From assembly GCA_030528565.1 (NCBI GenBank), contig JAUMYP010000006.1, positions 1 to 64,000 of the forward strand: a stretch of DNA of 64,000 bases, written 5' to 3'. The stretch comes from Pseudomonadota bacterium. Lineage in GTDB: Bacteria > Pseudomonadota > Gammaproteobacteria > Xanthomonadales > Xanthomonadaceae. The notes below the pieces were generated by a model. The model ran no database searches. It had not been told where the DNA came from and was given only the letters and a program-made list of their open reading frames with translations. This document shows positions 46,285 through 55,115 of this stretch, piece by piece; position 1 is the stretch's first letter, and each line of letters begins with the position of its first letter. The position numbers and the translations under genes were made by a program.

Positions 46285-46539
46285 ATGCGCCAGCTATTGC
46301 TTGCCCCGTTCATGACCTGGGCAGCCCGCCTCAAATATCCCACCCTGTTCAAGTTGGTGGCCGTCCTGTTCGTGTTTACCCTGGTGGTACCCGATGGCCT
46401 GCCGTTTGTGGATGAAATCCTGCTGGGGCTTGCCACCTTGCTGCTGGCCAAATGGAAAACCCGCAAGCAGCCATCCCCCGGCACTGCGGACAGCAGCCCT
46501 GCGCGCCCACCGATTGACGGCCATGCCACCCGGCGCTGA
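46285..46539 (+). CDS. Small membrane protein, DUF6116-like
   Basis: An 84-residue protein with a hydrophobic middle (LFKLVAVLFVFTLVVPD and VDEILLGLATLLLAKW) and a short basic, Pro/Ser-rich tail. GGGAG lies 8 bp before ATG 46285, so I prefer it to the upstream ATG at 46270. It resembles small Xanthomonadaceae proteins annotated as DUF6116, a recollection rather than a search result. The stop overlaps the next start (TGATG), tying it to the TatD-type gene. The function is unknown. Confidence 0.7.
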   Translation: MRQLLLAPFMTWAARLKYPTLFKLVAVLFVFTLVVPDGLPFVDEILLGLATLLLAKWKTRKQPSPGTADSSPARPPIDGHATRR

Positions 46540-47312
46540 TGCGGCTTGTTGACAGCCATAGTCATTTTGATGACGCAAGTTTCGCTGCCGACCGCGCAGC
46601 GGTACTTGCCCGTGCGCAGGCAGCCGGGGTCATGGCGCAAATCGTGCCAGCCACCCATGCCGATGGCTGGGCGCAGCTTGAGCGCGTGTGCGCAGAACAT
46701 GCCGGGCTGTATCCGGCCTATGGCCTGCATCCGGTATTTCTGCCGCAGCACCTGCCTGCACATCTGCACGCACTACGGCAGCAACTTTCCAGCAGCAAGC
46801 CCTGCGTGGCGGTGGGCGAAATCGGCCTGGATTATTTTCTGGACACGCTCGACCGGCAACGGCAGCAGGATTTTTTCGAGGCACAGCTGAAACTGGCACT
46901 GGAATTCAACCTGCCGGTCATCATCCATGCCCGCCGCGCCTTTGATGCCGTCATCGCCACCCTGCGCCGCTTTCCCGGCAGCCGCGGCGTGATTCACAGC
47001 TTTTCCGGGAGCTTGGAGCAGGCCAAACAGCTATGCAAAATGGGTTTCATGCTCGGCATCGGCGGCCCACTCACCTATCCGCGCGCCCAGCGCCTGCGCC
47101 GCACCGTGGCGGAAATCCCGCTGGACTATCTGCTTCTGGAAACCGATTCCCCCGACCAGCCCGACAGCCAGTGGCGCGGGCAGCGCAATGAACCGGCGCG
47201 CCTGCTGACGATACTCAATACCCTGGCCGAGCTACGCCAGGAAACCCCGGAGCGCATCGCCGCCGCCACAACCGCCAATGCCGAGAGGCTGTTTGCTATC
47301 GACATTGGCTAA
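46539..47312 (+). CDS. TatD-family metal-dependent hydrolase (YjjV-like)
   Basis: A 257-residue TIM-barrel DNase-type protein with the metal motif VDSHSHFDD, YGLHPVFLP, AVGEIGLDYF, NLPVIIHARRAF, GVIHSFSGS and the final LLLETDSPDQ aspartate. It carries all expected metal ligands of the TatD group, which includes 3'-5' exonuclease and deoxyribonuclease activities. It is coupled to the small membrane protein upstream. Its stop lies 3 bp from the convergent DUF423 gene. Confidence 0.92.
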   Translation: MRLVDSHSHFDDASFAADRAAVLARAQAAGVMAQIVPATHADGWAQLERVCAEHAGLYPAYGLHPVFLPQHLPAHLHALRQQLSSSKPCVAVGEIGLDYFLDTLDRQRQQDFFEAQLKLALEFNLPVIIHARRAFDAVIATLRRFPGSRGVIHSFSGSLEQAKQLCKMGFMLGIGGPLTYPRAQRLRRTVAEIPLDYLLLETDSPDQPDSQWRGQRNEPARLLTILNTLAELRQETPERIAAATTANAERLFAIDIG

Positions 47313-47315
47313 ACC

Positions 47316-47708
47316 TCATCGCCGCCACTGCCCCAGTGCGTGCAGCAGCCAACCCAGCATCATCAAAGTGCCGCCATAGGGGGCAGCACGCGTAGGCAAG
47401 CCCACCAATGCCCCCAGCACCAGGCTGCCGGAAAACAGCAGCACGCCCAGGGTGATGCAAACAAGGCCGATAAATGCCAGACGGCGCACAGCCATCGGCC
47501 CCAGCGCCGAAAGCGCCACCCCATGCCCAAAACCAAACAGTGCGGCCTGCTGCAACCAGTGGCGCGGCACTTCATCAAGCCCGGCATGGGCGGCATAGGC
47601 CGACAGTCCGACAGCCACTGCCGCCAGCAATGAGCCGATCAGCGCAAACCAGAATCGCTGCCGCATCCAGTTTTCAGGCAGATTTCCACGCAGCACCGAA
47701 AGCATCAC
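47316..47708 (-). CDS. DUF423 small membrane protein (YgdD-like)
   Basis: The frame gives 130 residues with four hydrophobic segments and the DUF423 pattern: FALIGSLLAAVAVGLSAYAA and AHAG near the start, GFGHGVALSAL in the middle, and LPTRAAPYGGTLMMLGWLLH at the end. The family is widespread with no settled role. The true start may be Met15 (MRQRFWFALIG, 47666), since the first 14 residues are not family-like. Confidence 0.82.
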   Translation of the reverse strand: MMLSVLRGNLPENWMRQRFWFALIGSLLAAVAVGLSAYAAHAGLDEVPRHWLQQAALFGFGHGVALSALGPMAVRRLAFIGLVCITLGVLLFSGSLVLGALVGLPTRAAPYGGTLMMLGWLLHALGQWRR

Positions 47709-47737
47709 ATCACTCCTTCACAAAAGATGGGCACAAA

Positions 47738-47770
47738 TGCAGAACGCCGCGATATTCGCGGCGTTCTGCA
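47738..47770 (-). terminator. Terminator of the SRPBCC-like gene
   Basis: A 15-bp perfect stem TGCAGAACGCCGCGA/TCGCGGCGTTCTGCA with a 3-nt loop lies 15 bp beyond the stop of the minus-strand gene. Confidence 0.85.
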
Positions 47771-47785
47771 AAACTTGCAAGCGGG

Positions 47786-48862
47786 TTACTTGACCGGCCA
47801 GTGGATTTCAAACTCGCCTTTTTCCGTAAAGGCTGCATCCACGCCGCCAGTGTAGTGGTCAAACGAGCGGCCACCGACTTCAAGCCCGCGTACCAAGAGC
47901 CAGGCACGCACAGCACTGCGCATGGCTTCCAGCTCGGGGAAATAGCCGGTGAACTTGCCACGCGCCACCTTCATTTCCGGTTGCAGCTCGTACTTCACCG
48001 GGCCTTGCAGGTCAACTTTCAGTTCTTCAGCTGCGGCATCTTCAGCAACGCCCTTCTTGCGGACGACCTGCACCACATCGAAGTTGTAGTTTTCACGGCC
48101 ATATTCGTTGGTGACGATGCGCACCGGGCCGACCGCTTCAAGATTGTTGGCCTCCATGACGCGCTTGATCCATTCGCGGTTGGAGTTGATTGCACTCTTG
48201 ATGCTGTCATCGCCGCGCTTGACGCCGCCGGAATTGACGATGAGGACATTCTGCGCTGGCAGGCTCACTTGCTCCAGTGCTTCCAGACGGTTGCCAGCCA
48301 GGCCGTAGTCCTGGTTGGGGATGCTGGACAGCAGGTGATTCAGGCGGTTCAGGCCAATCTTGATGTCTTCGCCCACAAAGCTGTTGACGTACAGACCGGC
48401 ATAGCGGCCAATCAGGTTCCAGCCGTAATCCACCGAATAATTCTGGGTGATACGCACATTGCGGTTGTTGCGGCCGGTCGGCTCCAGAATGATGCTGGAG
48501 CGTTTGTTGGTGCCCCAGTGCTCGTTCTCGATGCTGTAATCGACCTGCTTCTTCTCCTTGCTGTCGCTAATCAGCCAGTGCCCCGTGCCAATGCCCTTTT
48601 CCTTGGAAACATAGTCGATGCGTGCACCCTTGCCGCTCATCGGGCCGGAGAGCTTGAGTTCCACGGCCGGATCGCGGGCGGGGATGGCGTTCCAGTCGCG
48701 GAAGCGGACGAAGCTGTTGACCACGTCATAGACGATGGTCAGGCGGCGATTGCTTTCAACGCTTTCGGAAACTTCGCGTTTGCTGGGCAGTGCAATGCCA
48801 ACGACCACGAACAAAACGGCGACAATAGCCAGTGAAATCAAAAACTCGATCAAGCGGGTCAT
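47786..48862 (-). CDS. Membrane-anchored SRPBCC/polyketide-cyclase-like protein
   Basis: The 358-residue protein from ATG 48860-48862 has an N-terminal anchor (LIEFLISLAIVAVLFVVVGI). A START-like domain follows (SVESNRRLTIVYDVVNSFVR, DWNAIPARDPAVELKLSG, TGHWLISDSKEKKQVDY, about 40-190), then a second alpha/beta region to the end. GGAGA precedes the ATG by about 9 bp. Proteins of this layout are annotated as SRPBCC or polyketide-cyclase family in relatives. The ligand is unknown. It is a single gene with its own terminator. Confidence 0.65.
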   Translation of the reverse strand: MTRLIEFLISLAIVAVLFVVVGIALPSKREVSESVESNRRLTIVYDVVNSFVRFRDWNAIPARDPAVELKLSGPMSGKGARIDYVSKEKGIGTGHWLISDSKEKKQVDYSIENEHWGTNKRSSIILEPTGRNNRNVRITQNYSVDYGWNLIGRYAGLYVNSFVGEDIKIGLNRLNHLLSSIPNQDYGLAGNRLEALEQVSLPAQNVLIVNSGGVKRGDDSIKSAINSNREWIKRVMEANNLEAVGPVRIVTNEYGRENYNFDVVQVVRKKGVAEDAAAEELKVDLQGPVKYELQPEMKVARGKFTGYFPELEAMRSAVRAWLLVRGLEVGGRSFDHYTGGVDAAFTEKGEFEIHWPVK

Positions 48863-49067
48863 GCAGAAATTCTCCAAAGCTGGAAGCTGCCGCCAAGGGC
48901 TGACGGGTTCGCAATGCTACCAAAAGCGCCAGGCTTTATTGAAGCGCCAATGCAATCTTTTTTCTTGCCCGGCCAAGAATCACCTGGGTACAGAGTCCTG
49001 GACTTTAACAGCTTAACCTTATCCCCCGAACGGAAGGACACACCATAAGCCAGACTCTCCATGCAAA
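48863..49067. other. Intergenic stretch upstream of relic B
   Basis: With relic B this forms a gap of about 450 bp between the SRPBCC-like gene and the receiver gene. It should contain the promoter of the former. I see no open frame, structured RNA or repeat in this part. Confidence 0.4.
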
Positions 49068-49267
49068 ATGAACCGGGCCATCAGTCAAGTGTTTCCATTA
49101 CGGCACGCACGCGCACTGCGCCAGCAGCTGGGCAGCCTCATCAACGCTACAACTTTGCCCGCAGGCTCAGGGCATTGAACGAACTCACGCCTTAGAACCT
49201 GCAAACAGTGGGATTCCCAGCCTGAACGCTTTAGAATTGGGCCGGTTTGGCTAAATAAGTGCCTCTG
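49068..49267 (+). pseudogene. IS481-family transposase 3' relic B
   Basis: Broken copy of the same transposase C-terminal region as relics A and C. ATG at 49068 begins MNRAI (family MNRTIK). A small shift gives VKCFHY, a further frame reads LRQQLGSLINA, then YNFARRLRALNELTP followed by a stop. After a short deletion CKQWDSQPERFRIGPVWL continues to a TGA at 49265-49267. At least three frame breaks make it non-functional. No terminal repeats were recognised. Confidence 0.8.
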
Positions 49268-49277
49268 AACAGGCTCT
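49266..49277 (+). repeat. Copy 4 of 12-mer TGAACAGGCTCT
   Basis: Lies immediately at the end of relic B, 34 bp before the receiver gene start. Together with copy 1 it ties the 12-mer to two of the three IS481 relics. Confidence 0.6.
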
Positions 49278-49310
49278 AAGATACTGCAGTTTTTTTGGGG
49301 AAAAAACACC

Positions 49311-49865
49311 ATGTCATTGTTTGATGTTTTTCGACGCAACCTCAAAGCCACGGAGGGGGAGCGGATTAAAACGGCTGACTACTCCGGTTTTAGCCGCCGC
49401 AAGAACCCGCGTGCCGATCCCCGCCCTGGCACCCGTATCCTGCTGGTGGATGACTCCCCGACCATCATTGCCCGGCTGAAAAAAGAACTGGGCGAAGAAC
49501 GCTATCTGATTACCGAAGCGCATGATGGACGCGCCGCGCTGCGGCAGATTGAGATGTTCGAGCCGGAACTGATTTTTCTGGATGTCATCCTGCCCGATAC
49601 CGACGGCTTTTCGCTGCTGCGCCTGCTGCGCGAGCTGCCGCATACCCGCGATATTCCGATTATCGTCACCAGCGGCAACCCCAAGCCTACCGAACAGATG
49701 TATGTCCAGCGCCTGGGCGCTGAGGACTTCATGAAAAAGCCGTTCACCCGCGCCGAAGTTTTCCGCCGCATCCAGCCGCTGCTGGATGCGCAGTACATTC
49801 CGCGCCGTGCCGCACAACGGGTGGGCGTGCCGGTTGAGCTGGCCGCCAAGACACCGGCAGGCTGA
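49311..49865 (+). CDS. Single-domain response regulator
   Basis: The 184-residue protein has a 40-residue basic N-terminal extension, then one receiver domain. The acidic pair is Asp47/Asp48 (LLVDDSP), the phospho-acceptor Asp91 ([14 protein letters not shown]), the switch Thr120 (IIVTSGNP) and Lys143 (FMKKPF). No output domain follows; the tail is about 25 residues. It could act like PilG/PilH or CheY-type proteins through protein contacts. The stop overlaps the start of the copper ATPase (TGATG), so the two are co-translated. No histidine kinase is nearby. Confidence 0.88.
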   Translation: MSLFDVFRRNLKATEGERIKTADYSGFSRRKNPRADPRPGTRILLVDDSPTIIARLKKELGEERYLITEAHDGRAALRQIEMFEPELIFLDVILPDTDGFSLLRLLRELPHTRDIPIIVTSGNPKPTEQMYVQRLGAEDFMKKPFTRAEVFRRIQPLLDAQYIPRRAAQRVGVPVELAAKTPAG

Positions 49866-52111
49866 TGGCGCATAGCGAAACAGCCATCACCTTATCCATT
49901 GAGGGCATGAGCTGTGCCGCCTGTAGCGCCCGGCTGGAGCGCGTCCTGCAAGCCGTCCCCGGCGTTACCCGCGCATCGGTGAACCTTGCCAGTGCACGCG
50001 CCACGGTACAGGGGCATGCCAGCCCGCAATCCCTGCTGAACGCTGTAGAGAAAACCGGCTTTTCTGCCCGCCTGGCACAAGACCGGCAAGCCGATGAGGC
50101 CGCCCATCAGGCGCAGCAACAACGGCAGCAACAGTGGCTGCAACGCGATTTATTCATCGCCGCCAGCCTGACCTTGCCGGTATTTGTGCTGGAAATGGGC
50201 GGGCACTTGCTGCCGCCCTTCCACCACTGGCTGCTGGCGGCATTCGGCCAGCAAAACCTGTGGTATCTGCAATGCCTGCTGAGCACGCTGGTGCTGCTGA
50301 TTCCCGGGCGGCATTTTTACCGGCATGGCCTGCCAGCACTCTGGCGGGGCGCGCCGGACATGAATTCCCTGGTGGTGCTGGGCACGACTTCCGCCTGGCT
50401 GTATTCGCTTATCGCCACCTTCTGGCCGCGTCTGCTGCCCACAGGCGCGGTCAATGTCTATTACGAAGCTGCCGCAGTCATCATCACCCTGATTTTGCTT
50501 GGCCGCTTTCTTGAAAGCCGCGCCAAGGGCCGGGCCTCACAAGCCATCAGCCGCCTGATTGGCCTGCAACCCAAGACCGCCCGCGTGCTGCGCAACGGCA
50601 TCGGCCAGGATATTGCGATTGCAGAAGTGGTGACTGGCGACCTGCTTCAGGTTCGCCCCGGCGAGCGCCTGCCGGTGGATGGCGTGGTGCTGGAAGGCGG
50701 CAGCCTGGTCGATGAGTCGATGTTGACTGGCGAGCCGCTGCCGGTGGAAAAATCCCCCGGCAGCCCGGTGATTGGCGGCACCGTCAACCAGCATGGCGCG
50801 CTGACCATCCGCGCCACCACCGTGGGCAGCCAAAGCGTGCTGGCGCAAATCATCAGCCTGGTCGAGCAGGCACAGGCAGGCAAGCTGCCGGTTCAGGCAC
50901 GGGTGGACAAGGTCACCCGCTGGTTCGTGCCTGCGGTGATATTGGCCGCAGTACTGACCTTCAGCCTCTGGCTGTGGCTGGCGCCCGCGCCTGCCTTGAG
51001 CCTGGCGCTGGTCAATGCGGTCGCGGTGCTGATTGTCGCCTGCCCCTGCGCGATGGGCCTGGCCACCCCGACCTCCATCATGGTCGGCAGCGGACGCGCT
51101 GCCGAGCTTGGCCTGTTGTTTGCCAAGGGCGAAGCCCTGCAATCATTGAAAGACGCGCGCATCATCGCCCTGGACAAGACCGGCACCCTCACCCTTGGCA
51201 AGCCGGTACTGACCCATTTTGAAGTGGCCGCAGGCTTTGAAAAAACTGCCGTTTTGCAGCTGCTTGCCGCCGCAGAATCGCAGTCCGAGCACCCGCTGGC
51301 GCATGCCATTGTCGAAGCGGCCAGGGCGCAAAACCTTGAGCTGCCCGCCGTCCAGCAGTTTCAATCAATCCCCGGCATGGGTATCCGCGCGCAGCTGGCA
51401 GGCCGGCAGGTGGATATCGGCGCAGACCGGCATATGCAGGCACTGGGACTGGAGCTTGGCCGCTTTGCCGACAGCAGCGCGCGCCTTGCCCGCGAAGGCC
51501 AGTCGCCAATGTATGCCGCGATTGACGGCCAGCTTGCCGCACTCATCGCCGTGGCCGACCCGCTCAAGCCCGATACCAAGGCAGCGATTGCCGCCCTGCA
51601 TGCCCAGGGGCTGAAAGTCGTGATGGTGACCGGCGATAACCGCCATACTGCCGAGGCCATCGCCAACACGCTGGGAATTGATGAAGTCATCGCCGAGGTG
51701 CTGCCACAGGGCAAGGTCGAAGCGGTCAAACAGCTCAACGCCCGCCACGGCACCCTGGCCTTTGTCGGCGATGGCATCAACGATGCCCCGGCACTGGCCG
51801 AGGCCGATATCGGTATCGCCATCGGTAGCGGCAGCGATATCGCCATGGAGGCCGCCGACCTGGTATTGATGTCCGGCAGCCTCAAGGGCGTAGCCGATGC
51901 CATCACCCTCTCCCGCGCCACCTTGCGCAATATCCGCCAAAACCTGTTCTGGGCCTTTGCCTACAACAGCGCCCTGATTCCGCTGGCCGCCGGGCTGCTA
52001 TACCCCGTCAACGGCATGTTGCTCTCCCCGGTTTTTGCGGCAGGCGCGATGGCGCTCTCCAGCGTATTCGTGCTTGGCAACGCCCTGCGGCTGCGCCGCT
52101 TCACGCCTTGA
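49865..52111 (+). CDS. copA: Copper-translocating P-type ATPase (CopA-like)
   Basis: This P1B-1 ATPase exports Cu(I). The 748-residue product has one N-terminal heavy-metal domain ([12 protein letters not shown], Cys17/Cys20), eight membrane segments, the transport motif [14 protein letters not shown] (CPC near 392), the phosphorylation site DKTGTLTLG (Asp near 437), SEHPLAHAI and the hinge [21 protein letters not shown] His-rich Gln linker follows the metal domain. Copper supply or export could matter for the blue-copper azurin elsewhere in the window, but the two are not linked. It is coupled to the receiver gene upstream and convergent with tsaE. Confidence 0.95.
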   Translation: MAHSETAITLSIEGMSCAACSARLERVLQAVPGVTRASVNLASARATVQGHASPQSLLNAVEKTGFSARLAQDRQADEAAHQAQQQRQQQWLQRDLFIAASLTLPVFVLEMGGHLLPPFHHWLLAAFGQQNLWYLQCLLSTLVLLIPGRHFYRHGLPALWRGAPDMNSLVVLGTTSAWLYSLIATFWPRLLPTGAVNVYYEAAAVIITLILLGRFLESRAKGRASQAISRLIGLQPKTARVLRNGIGQDIAIAEVVTGDLLQVRPGERLPVDGVVLEGGSLVDESMLTGEPLPVEKSPGSPVIGGTVNQHGALTIRATTVGSQSVLAQIISLVEQAQAGKLPVQARVDKVTRWFVPAVILAAVLTFSLWLWLAPAPALSLALVNAVAVLIVACPCAMGLATPTSIMVGSGRAAELGLLFAKGEALQSLKDARIIALDKTGTLTLGKPVLTHFEVAAGFEKTAVLQLLAAAESQSEHPLAHAIVEAARAQNLELPAVQQFQSIPGMGIRAQLAGRQVDIGADRHMQALGLELGRFADSSARLAREGQSPMYAAIDGQLAALIAVADPLKPDTKAAIAALHAQGLKVVMVTGDNRHTAEAIANTLGIDEVIAEVLPQGKVEAVKQLNARHGTLAFVGDGINDAPALAEADIGIAIGSGSDIAMEAADLVLMSGSLKGVADAITLSRATLRNIRQNLFWAFAYNSALIPLAAGLLYPVNGMLLSPVFAAGAMALSSVFVLGNALRLRRFTP

Positions 52112-52120
52112 GCCTGGCTC

Positions 52121-52573
52121 TCAAGCACCCAGCGCCACAAGCCAATCCTGCCCGGTTGGGCTGCCCGCCTCGGCAATAAGGCGGCGGCCTGCACCCTCGA
52201 TGGCAAGCTGGATCACCAAATCCGCAGGCGGCAAGGCACTGTCACCGCGCTCGGGCCACTCCACCAGCCAAAGCGCGACCGTATCCGGTTCAATGCCGAG
52301 AAACTCCAGCTCGCCGGGGTCGCCAATGCGGTACAAGTCCATATGCAGCGCCTCGCGGCCATCGGCCAGCGGGTAACGCTCCACCAGGGTATAGGTCGGG
52401 CTGCGGATGGCGCCTTGCACCCCCAATGCCCGCAAAAATGCACGCGCAAAACTGGATTTGCCCGCGCCCAAATCGCCATGCAGATACACGACGGCCACAT
52501 CCGGGCGAGTTGCGGCAAAGCGTGCGGCCAGGGCATCGGTGGCCCCGGCATCGGGGAGGAAGATTTCTTTCAT
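52121..52573 (-). CDS. tsaE: tRNA threonylcarbamoyladenosine biosynthesis ATPase TsaE
   Basis: TsaE is the small ATPase required with TsaB and TsaD for t6A37 on tRNAs. The 150-residue product from ATG 52571-52573 has Walker A LHGDLGAGKSSFARAFLRAL, SPTYTLVERYP and HMDLYRIGDPGELEFLGIE, then LVEWPERG. Its start overlaps the stop of nnrD (ATGA), the common yjeF-tsaE arrangement. Confidence 0.96.
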   Translation of the reverse strand: MKEIFLPDAGATDALAARFAATRPDVAVVYLHGDLGAGKSSFARAFLRALGVQGAIRSPTYTLVERYPLADGREALHMDLYRIGDPGELEFLGIEPDTVALWLVEWPERGDSALPPADLVIQLAIEGAGRRLIAEAGSPTGQDWLVALGA

Positions 52574-54027
52574 TGAACGCACTCGGAAAAAGCCCTATCC
52601 AGCCGGGCAATCAGGTCACGCGCCAAAAGGCCAGTTTCACCACATTCCTGCACAGCGATATCCCCGGCGCGGCCATGCAGCCAGGCGCCGATGCTGGCCG
52701 CCTGCATCGGGGCATGCCCCTGCGCCAAAAGTGTTGCAATGATGCCTGCCAGGGTATCGCCCATGCCCGCCGAGGCCATGCCGGGATTGCCCACATCCAG
52801 GATGCGCGGGATTTGTCCCGGCGCGGCAATCACGCTGCCTGCGCCTTTCAGCACCACGGCGCACTGATAGCGCCCGGCAAGCTCTCCGGCAGCGGCAATC
52901 CGGTCATGGCCGATATCGGCGGTGGTGCAGCCCAGCAGCCGCGCCGCCTCGCCCGGATGCGGAGTCAGCACCGCCTGCGGCACGGGCTGCGGCTGCTCGG
53001 CCAGCAAATTCAGTGCATCGGCATCCAGCACGCAAGGCTTGCCGCTGTCCAGCACCCGCGCCAAGTGCGCCCACGCCCAATCGCCCTGCCCCAGCCCCAT
53101 GCCGAGTGCGATGGCATCGGCCGCTGCAACGGCTTTGTGCAAGGCTTCATCATCAAGCACGGTCATCGCCTCCGGGCAGCGGCTCAGCAAGGTGCTGTGA
53201 TGTTCAGCGCGGGTTGCCACCTGCACCCAGCCTGCACCGCTGCGCAGCGCCGCTTCTGCCCCCAGCAGCACCGCGCCACCCATGCCATGCTCGCCACCGA
53301 TAAGCAGTACGCGGCCATAGTCGCCCTTGTGGCTGTCGCGTTTGCGGCGCGGCAACTCAGGTTCCAACATGATGTGCGCACGCGCTGGCAGGCCGTTGAA
53401 GCATGCTTGCGGCACATCCAGTGGCGCCAGCGCCAGTGCGCCGACATGGTTGCAGGCGCGCCCCGTGGCAAGCCCGGCATGGGCTGCGATGAATTGCAGG
53501 GTGAGCCGCGCCTCAATCGCCACGCCCGGCACCGCGCCGGTTTCGGCATTCACGCCACTGGGGGTATCAAGCGCCAGGATTTGCGCAGGGTGCTGGTTGG
53601 CAGCGGCAATCAAGGCGGCGGCATCTGTCTCCGGCGCGCGTGCCAGGCCGATGCCAAACAAGGCATCGACAATCACATCCGCAGGCGGCAATTCCCCGGC
53701 AAACACCTCGACCTTGCCGCCGGCCTCACGGTATTCCTGCGCCATCTGCTGCGCCAGTTTGCTCTCAGGCGGCAGCGAGGCCGGTTGCAGCACGCATACC
53801 GCGCGCCCGGAAAGCAGGGCATGCTGCGCCAGCACCCAGCCATCGCCGCCGTTATTGCCGGGGCCTGTCAGCACCAGGATGCGTTGGGCATCCGGCCAGT
53901 GCGCAAGCAATACCCGCCACGCCGCCTGACCGGCGCGGCGCATCAGGCAGTCTTCATCCAGCCCGGCCTCCACGCCCGCCCGGCGCTCCAGCTCCCGCAA
54001 TGCGGCATTGTCGTAAAGCTCAAACAT
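52570..54027 (-). CDS. nnrD: Bifunctional NAD(P)H-hydrate epimerase/dehydratase
   Basis: This enzyme repairs damaged NAD(P)H hydrates. The 485-residue protein has an N-terminal epimerase domain (LTGPGNNGGDGWVLAQ, VDALFGIGL, LALDTPSGVNAETG) and a C-terminal ADP-dependent dehydratase (SHKGDYGRVLLIGGEHGMGG, AVLTPHPGEAARLLG, GNPGMASAGMGDTLAGII). Both domains look intact. It is co-translated with tsaE and divergent from queG, with 22 bp between the two starts. Confidence 0.95.
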   Translation of the reverse strand: MFELYDNAALRELERRAGVEAGLDEDCLMRRAGQAAWRVLLAHWPDAQRILVLTGPGNNGGDGWVLAQHALLSGRAVCVLQPASLPPESKLAQQMAQEYREAGGKVEVFAGELPPADVIVDALFGIGLARAPETDAAALIAAANQHPAQILALDTPSGVNAETGAVPGVAIEARLTLQFIAAHAGLATGRACNHVGALALAPLDVPQACFNGLPARAHIMLEPELPRRKRDSHKGDYGRVLLIGGEHGMGGAVLLGAEAALRSGAGWVQVATRAEHHSTLLSRCPEAMTVLDDEALHKAVAAADAIALGMGLGQGDWAWAHLARVLDSGKPCVLDADALNLLAEQPQPVPQAVLTPHPGEAARLLGCTTADIGHDRIAAAGELAGRYQCAVVLKGAGSVIAAPGQIPRILDVGNPGMASAGMGDTLAGIIATLLAQGHAPMQAASIGAWLHGRAGDIAVQECGETGLLARDLIARLDRAFSECVQ

Positions 54028-54049
54028 GCGGGGATTTTATACTTGCCCA

Positions 54050-55114
54050 ATGTCCCCACCCCACTCCCCCGAACCCCAGGAGCTTGTCGAGCGCATCCGC
54101 GATGAGGCCATGCAGCTTGGCTTCAGCCGCTTTGGCATCAGCGGGATTGAGCTGGGCGAGGATGCCGAACATCTGCGCCGCTGGCTGGATGCAGGCATGC
54201 ACGGCACGATGCAGTGGATGGCCGCGCACGGCGACAAGCGCGCCCGCCCGGCAGAACTGGTGCCCGGCACGCTGTCGGTGATTTCGGTGGGGCTTGATTA
54301 TGGCCGCGCGCATGATGAAGCTTGGCAGACCCTGGCCGATGGCGAGCGCGCCTATGTCGCCCGCTATGCGCTGGGGCGTGACTACCACAAGCTGATGCGC
54401 AACCGCCTGCAAAAACTGGCCGAAGCGGTACAGGCACTGCTGGGGCCGTTTGGCTATCGCGCCTTTACCGATTCGGCCCCGGTGCTGGAGCGCGCACTGG
54501 CACGCAATGCCGGGCTTGGCTGGATTGGCAAACATACCTGTCTTATCGACAAGAACGGCGGCTCCTGGTTTTTCCTGGGCGAGCTGTACACCGACCTGCC
54601 GCTGCCGCCTTCAGCCCCGGCCACTAACCACTGCGGTACATGCAGCCGCTGCATCGACATTTGCCCGACCCAGGCCATCATCGCCCCGTACCGGCTGGAT
54701 GCGCGCCGCTGCATCAGCTATCTGACTATCGAGCACCAGGGCAGCATCCCCGAGGACTTGCGCCGCGGTATCGGCAACCGCATTTTCGGCTGCGACGACT
54801 GCCAGCTTATCTGCCCCTGGAACAAGTTTGCCCGGCGCTTCGAGGAGCCGGATTTTGCACCACGCAACCGCCTGGACGTGGCCTCGCTGGTGGAGTTGTT
54901 CGCCTGGGAAGAAGGCGAATTCCTGCGCCGTACCGAAGGCTCCCCCATCCGCCGCAGCGGCCACGAACGCTGGCTGCGCAATATCGCCGTGGCGCTGGGC
55001 AATGCACCGACCACCCCCGCCGTCATCGCCGCCCTACACAGCCGCGCACAGCATCCATCAGAATTGGTGCGCGAACATGTCGCCTGGGCACTGGCGCAGC
55101 ATGGGGTAGCCTGA
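54050..55114 (+). CDS. queG: Epoxyqueuosine reductase
   Basis: QueG reduces epoxyqueuosine to queuosine in tRNA using cobalamin and two 4Fe-4S clusters. The 354-residue product shows the conserved FTDSAPVLERALARNAGLGW, IGKHTCLI, and the cluster motifs CGTCSRCIDICPTQAI and FGCDDCQLICPWNKF, with a HEAT-like C-terminal tail. ATG 54050 is used; an in-frame start 8 codons upstream is less likely. TATACT ends 6 bp before the ATG, hinting at a leaderless transcript. It is convergent with mutS, with stops 1 bp apart. Confidence 0.95.
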   Translation: MSPPHSPEPQELVERIRDEAMQLGFSRFGISGIELGEDAEHLRRWLDAGMHGTMQWMAAHGDKRARPAELVPGTLSVISVGLDYGRAHDEAWQTLADGERAYVARYALGRDYHKLMRNRLQKLAEAVQALLGPFGYRAFTDSAPVLERALARNAGLGWIGKHTCLIDKNGGSWFFLGELYTDLPLPPSAPATNHCGTCSRCIDICPTQAIIAPYRLDARRCISYLTIEHQGSIPEDLRRGIGNRIFGCDDCQLICPWNKFARRFEEPDFAPRNRLDVASLVELFAWEEGEFLRRTEGSPIRRSGHERWLRNIAVALGNAPTTPAVIAALHSRAQHPSELVREHVAWALAQHGVA

Positions 55115-55115
55115 C

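Noticed and set aside
52426..54105. Open frame of about 560 codons antisense to nnrD
   Set aside because: Shadow frame; both domains of NnrD on the minus strand are intact.
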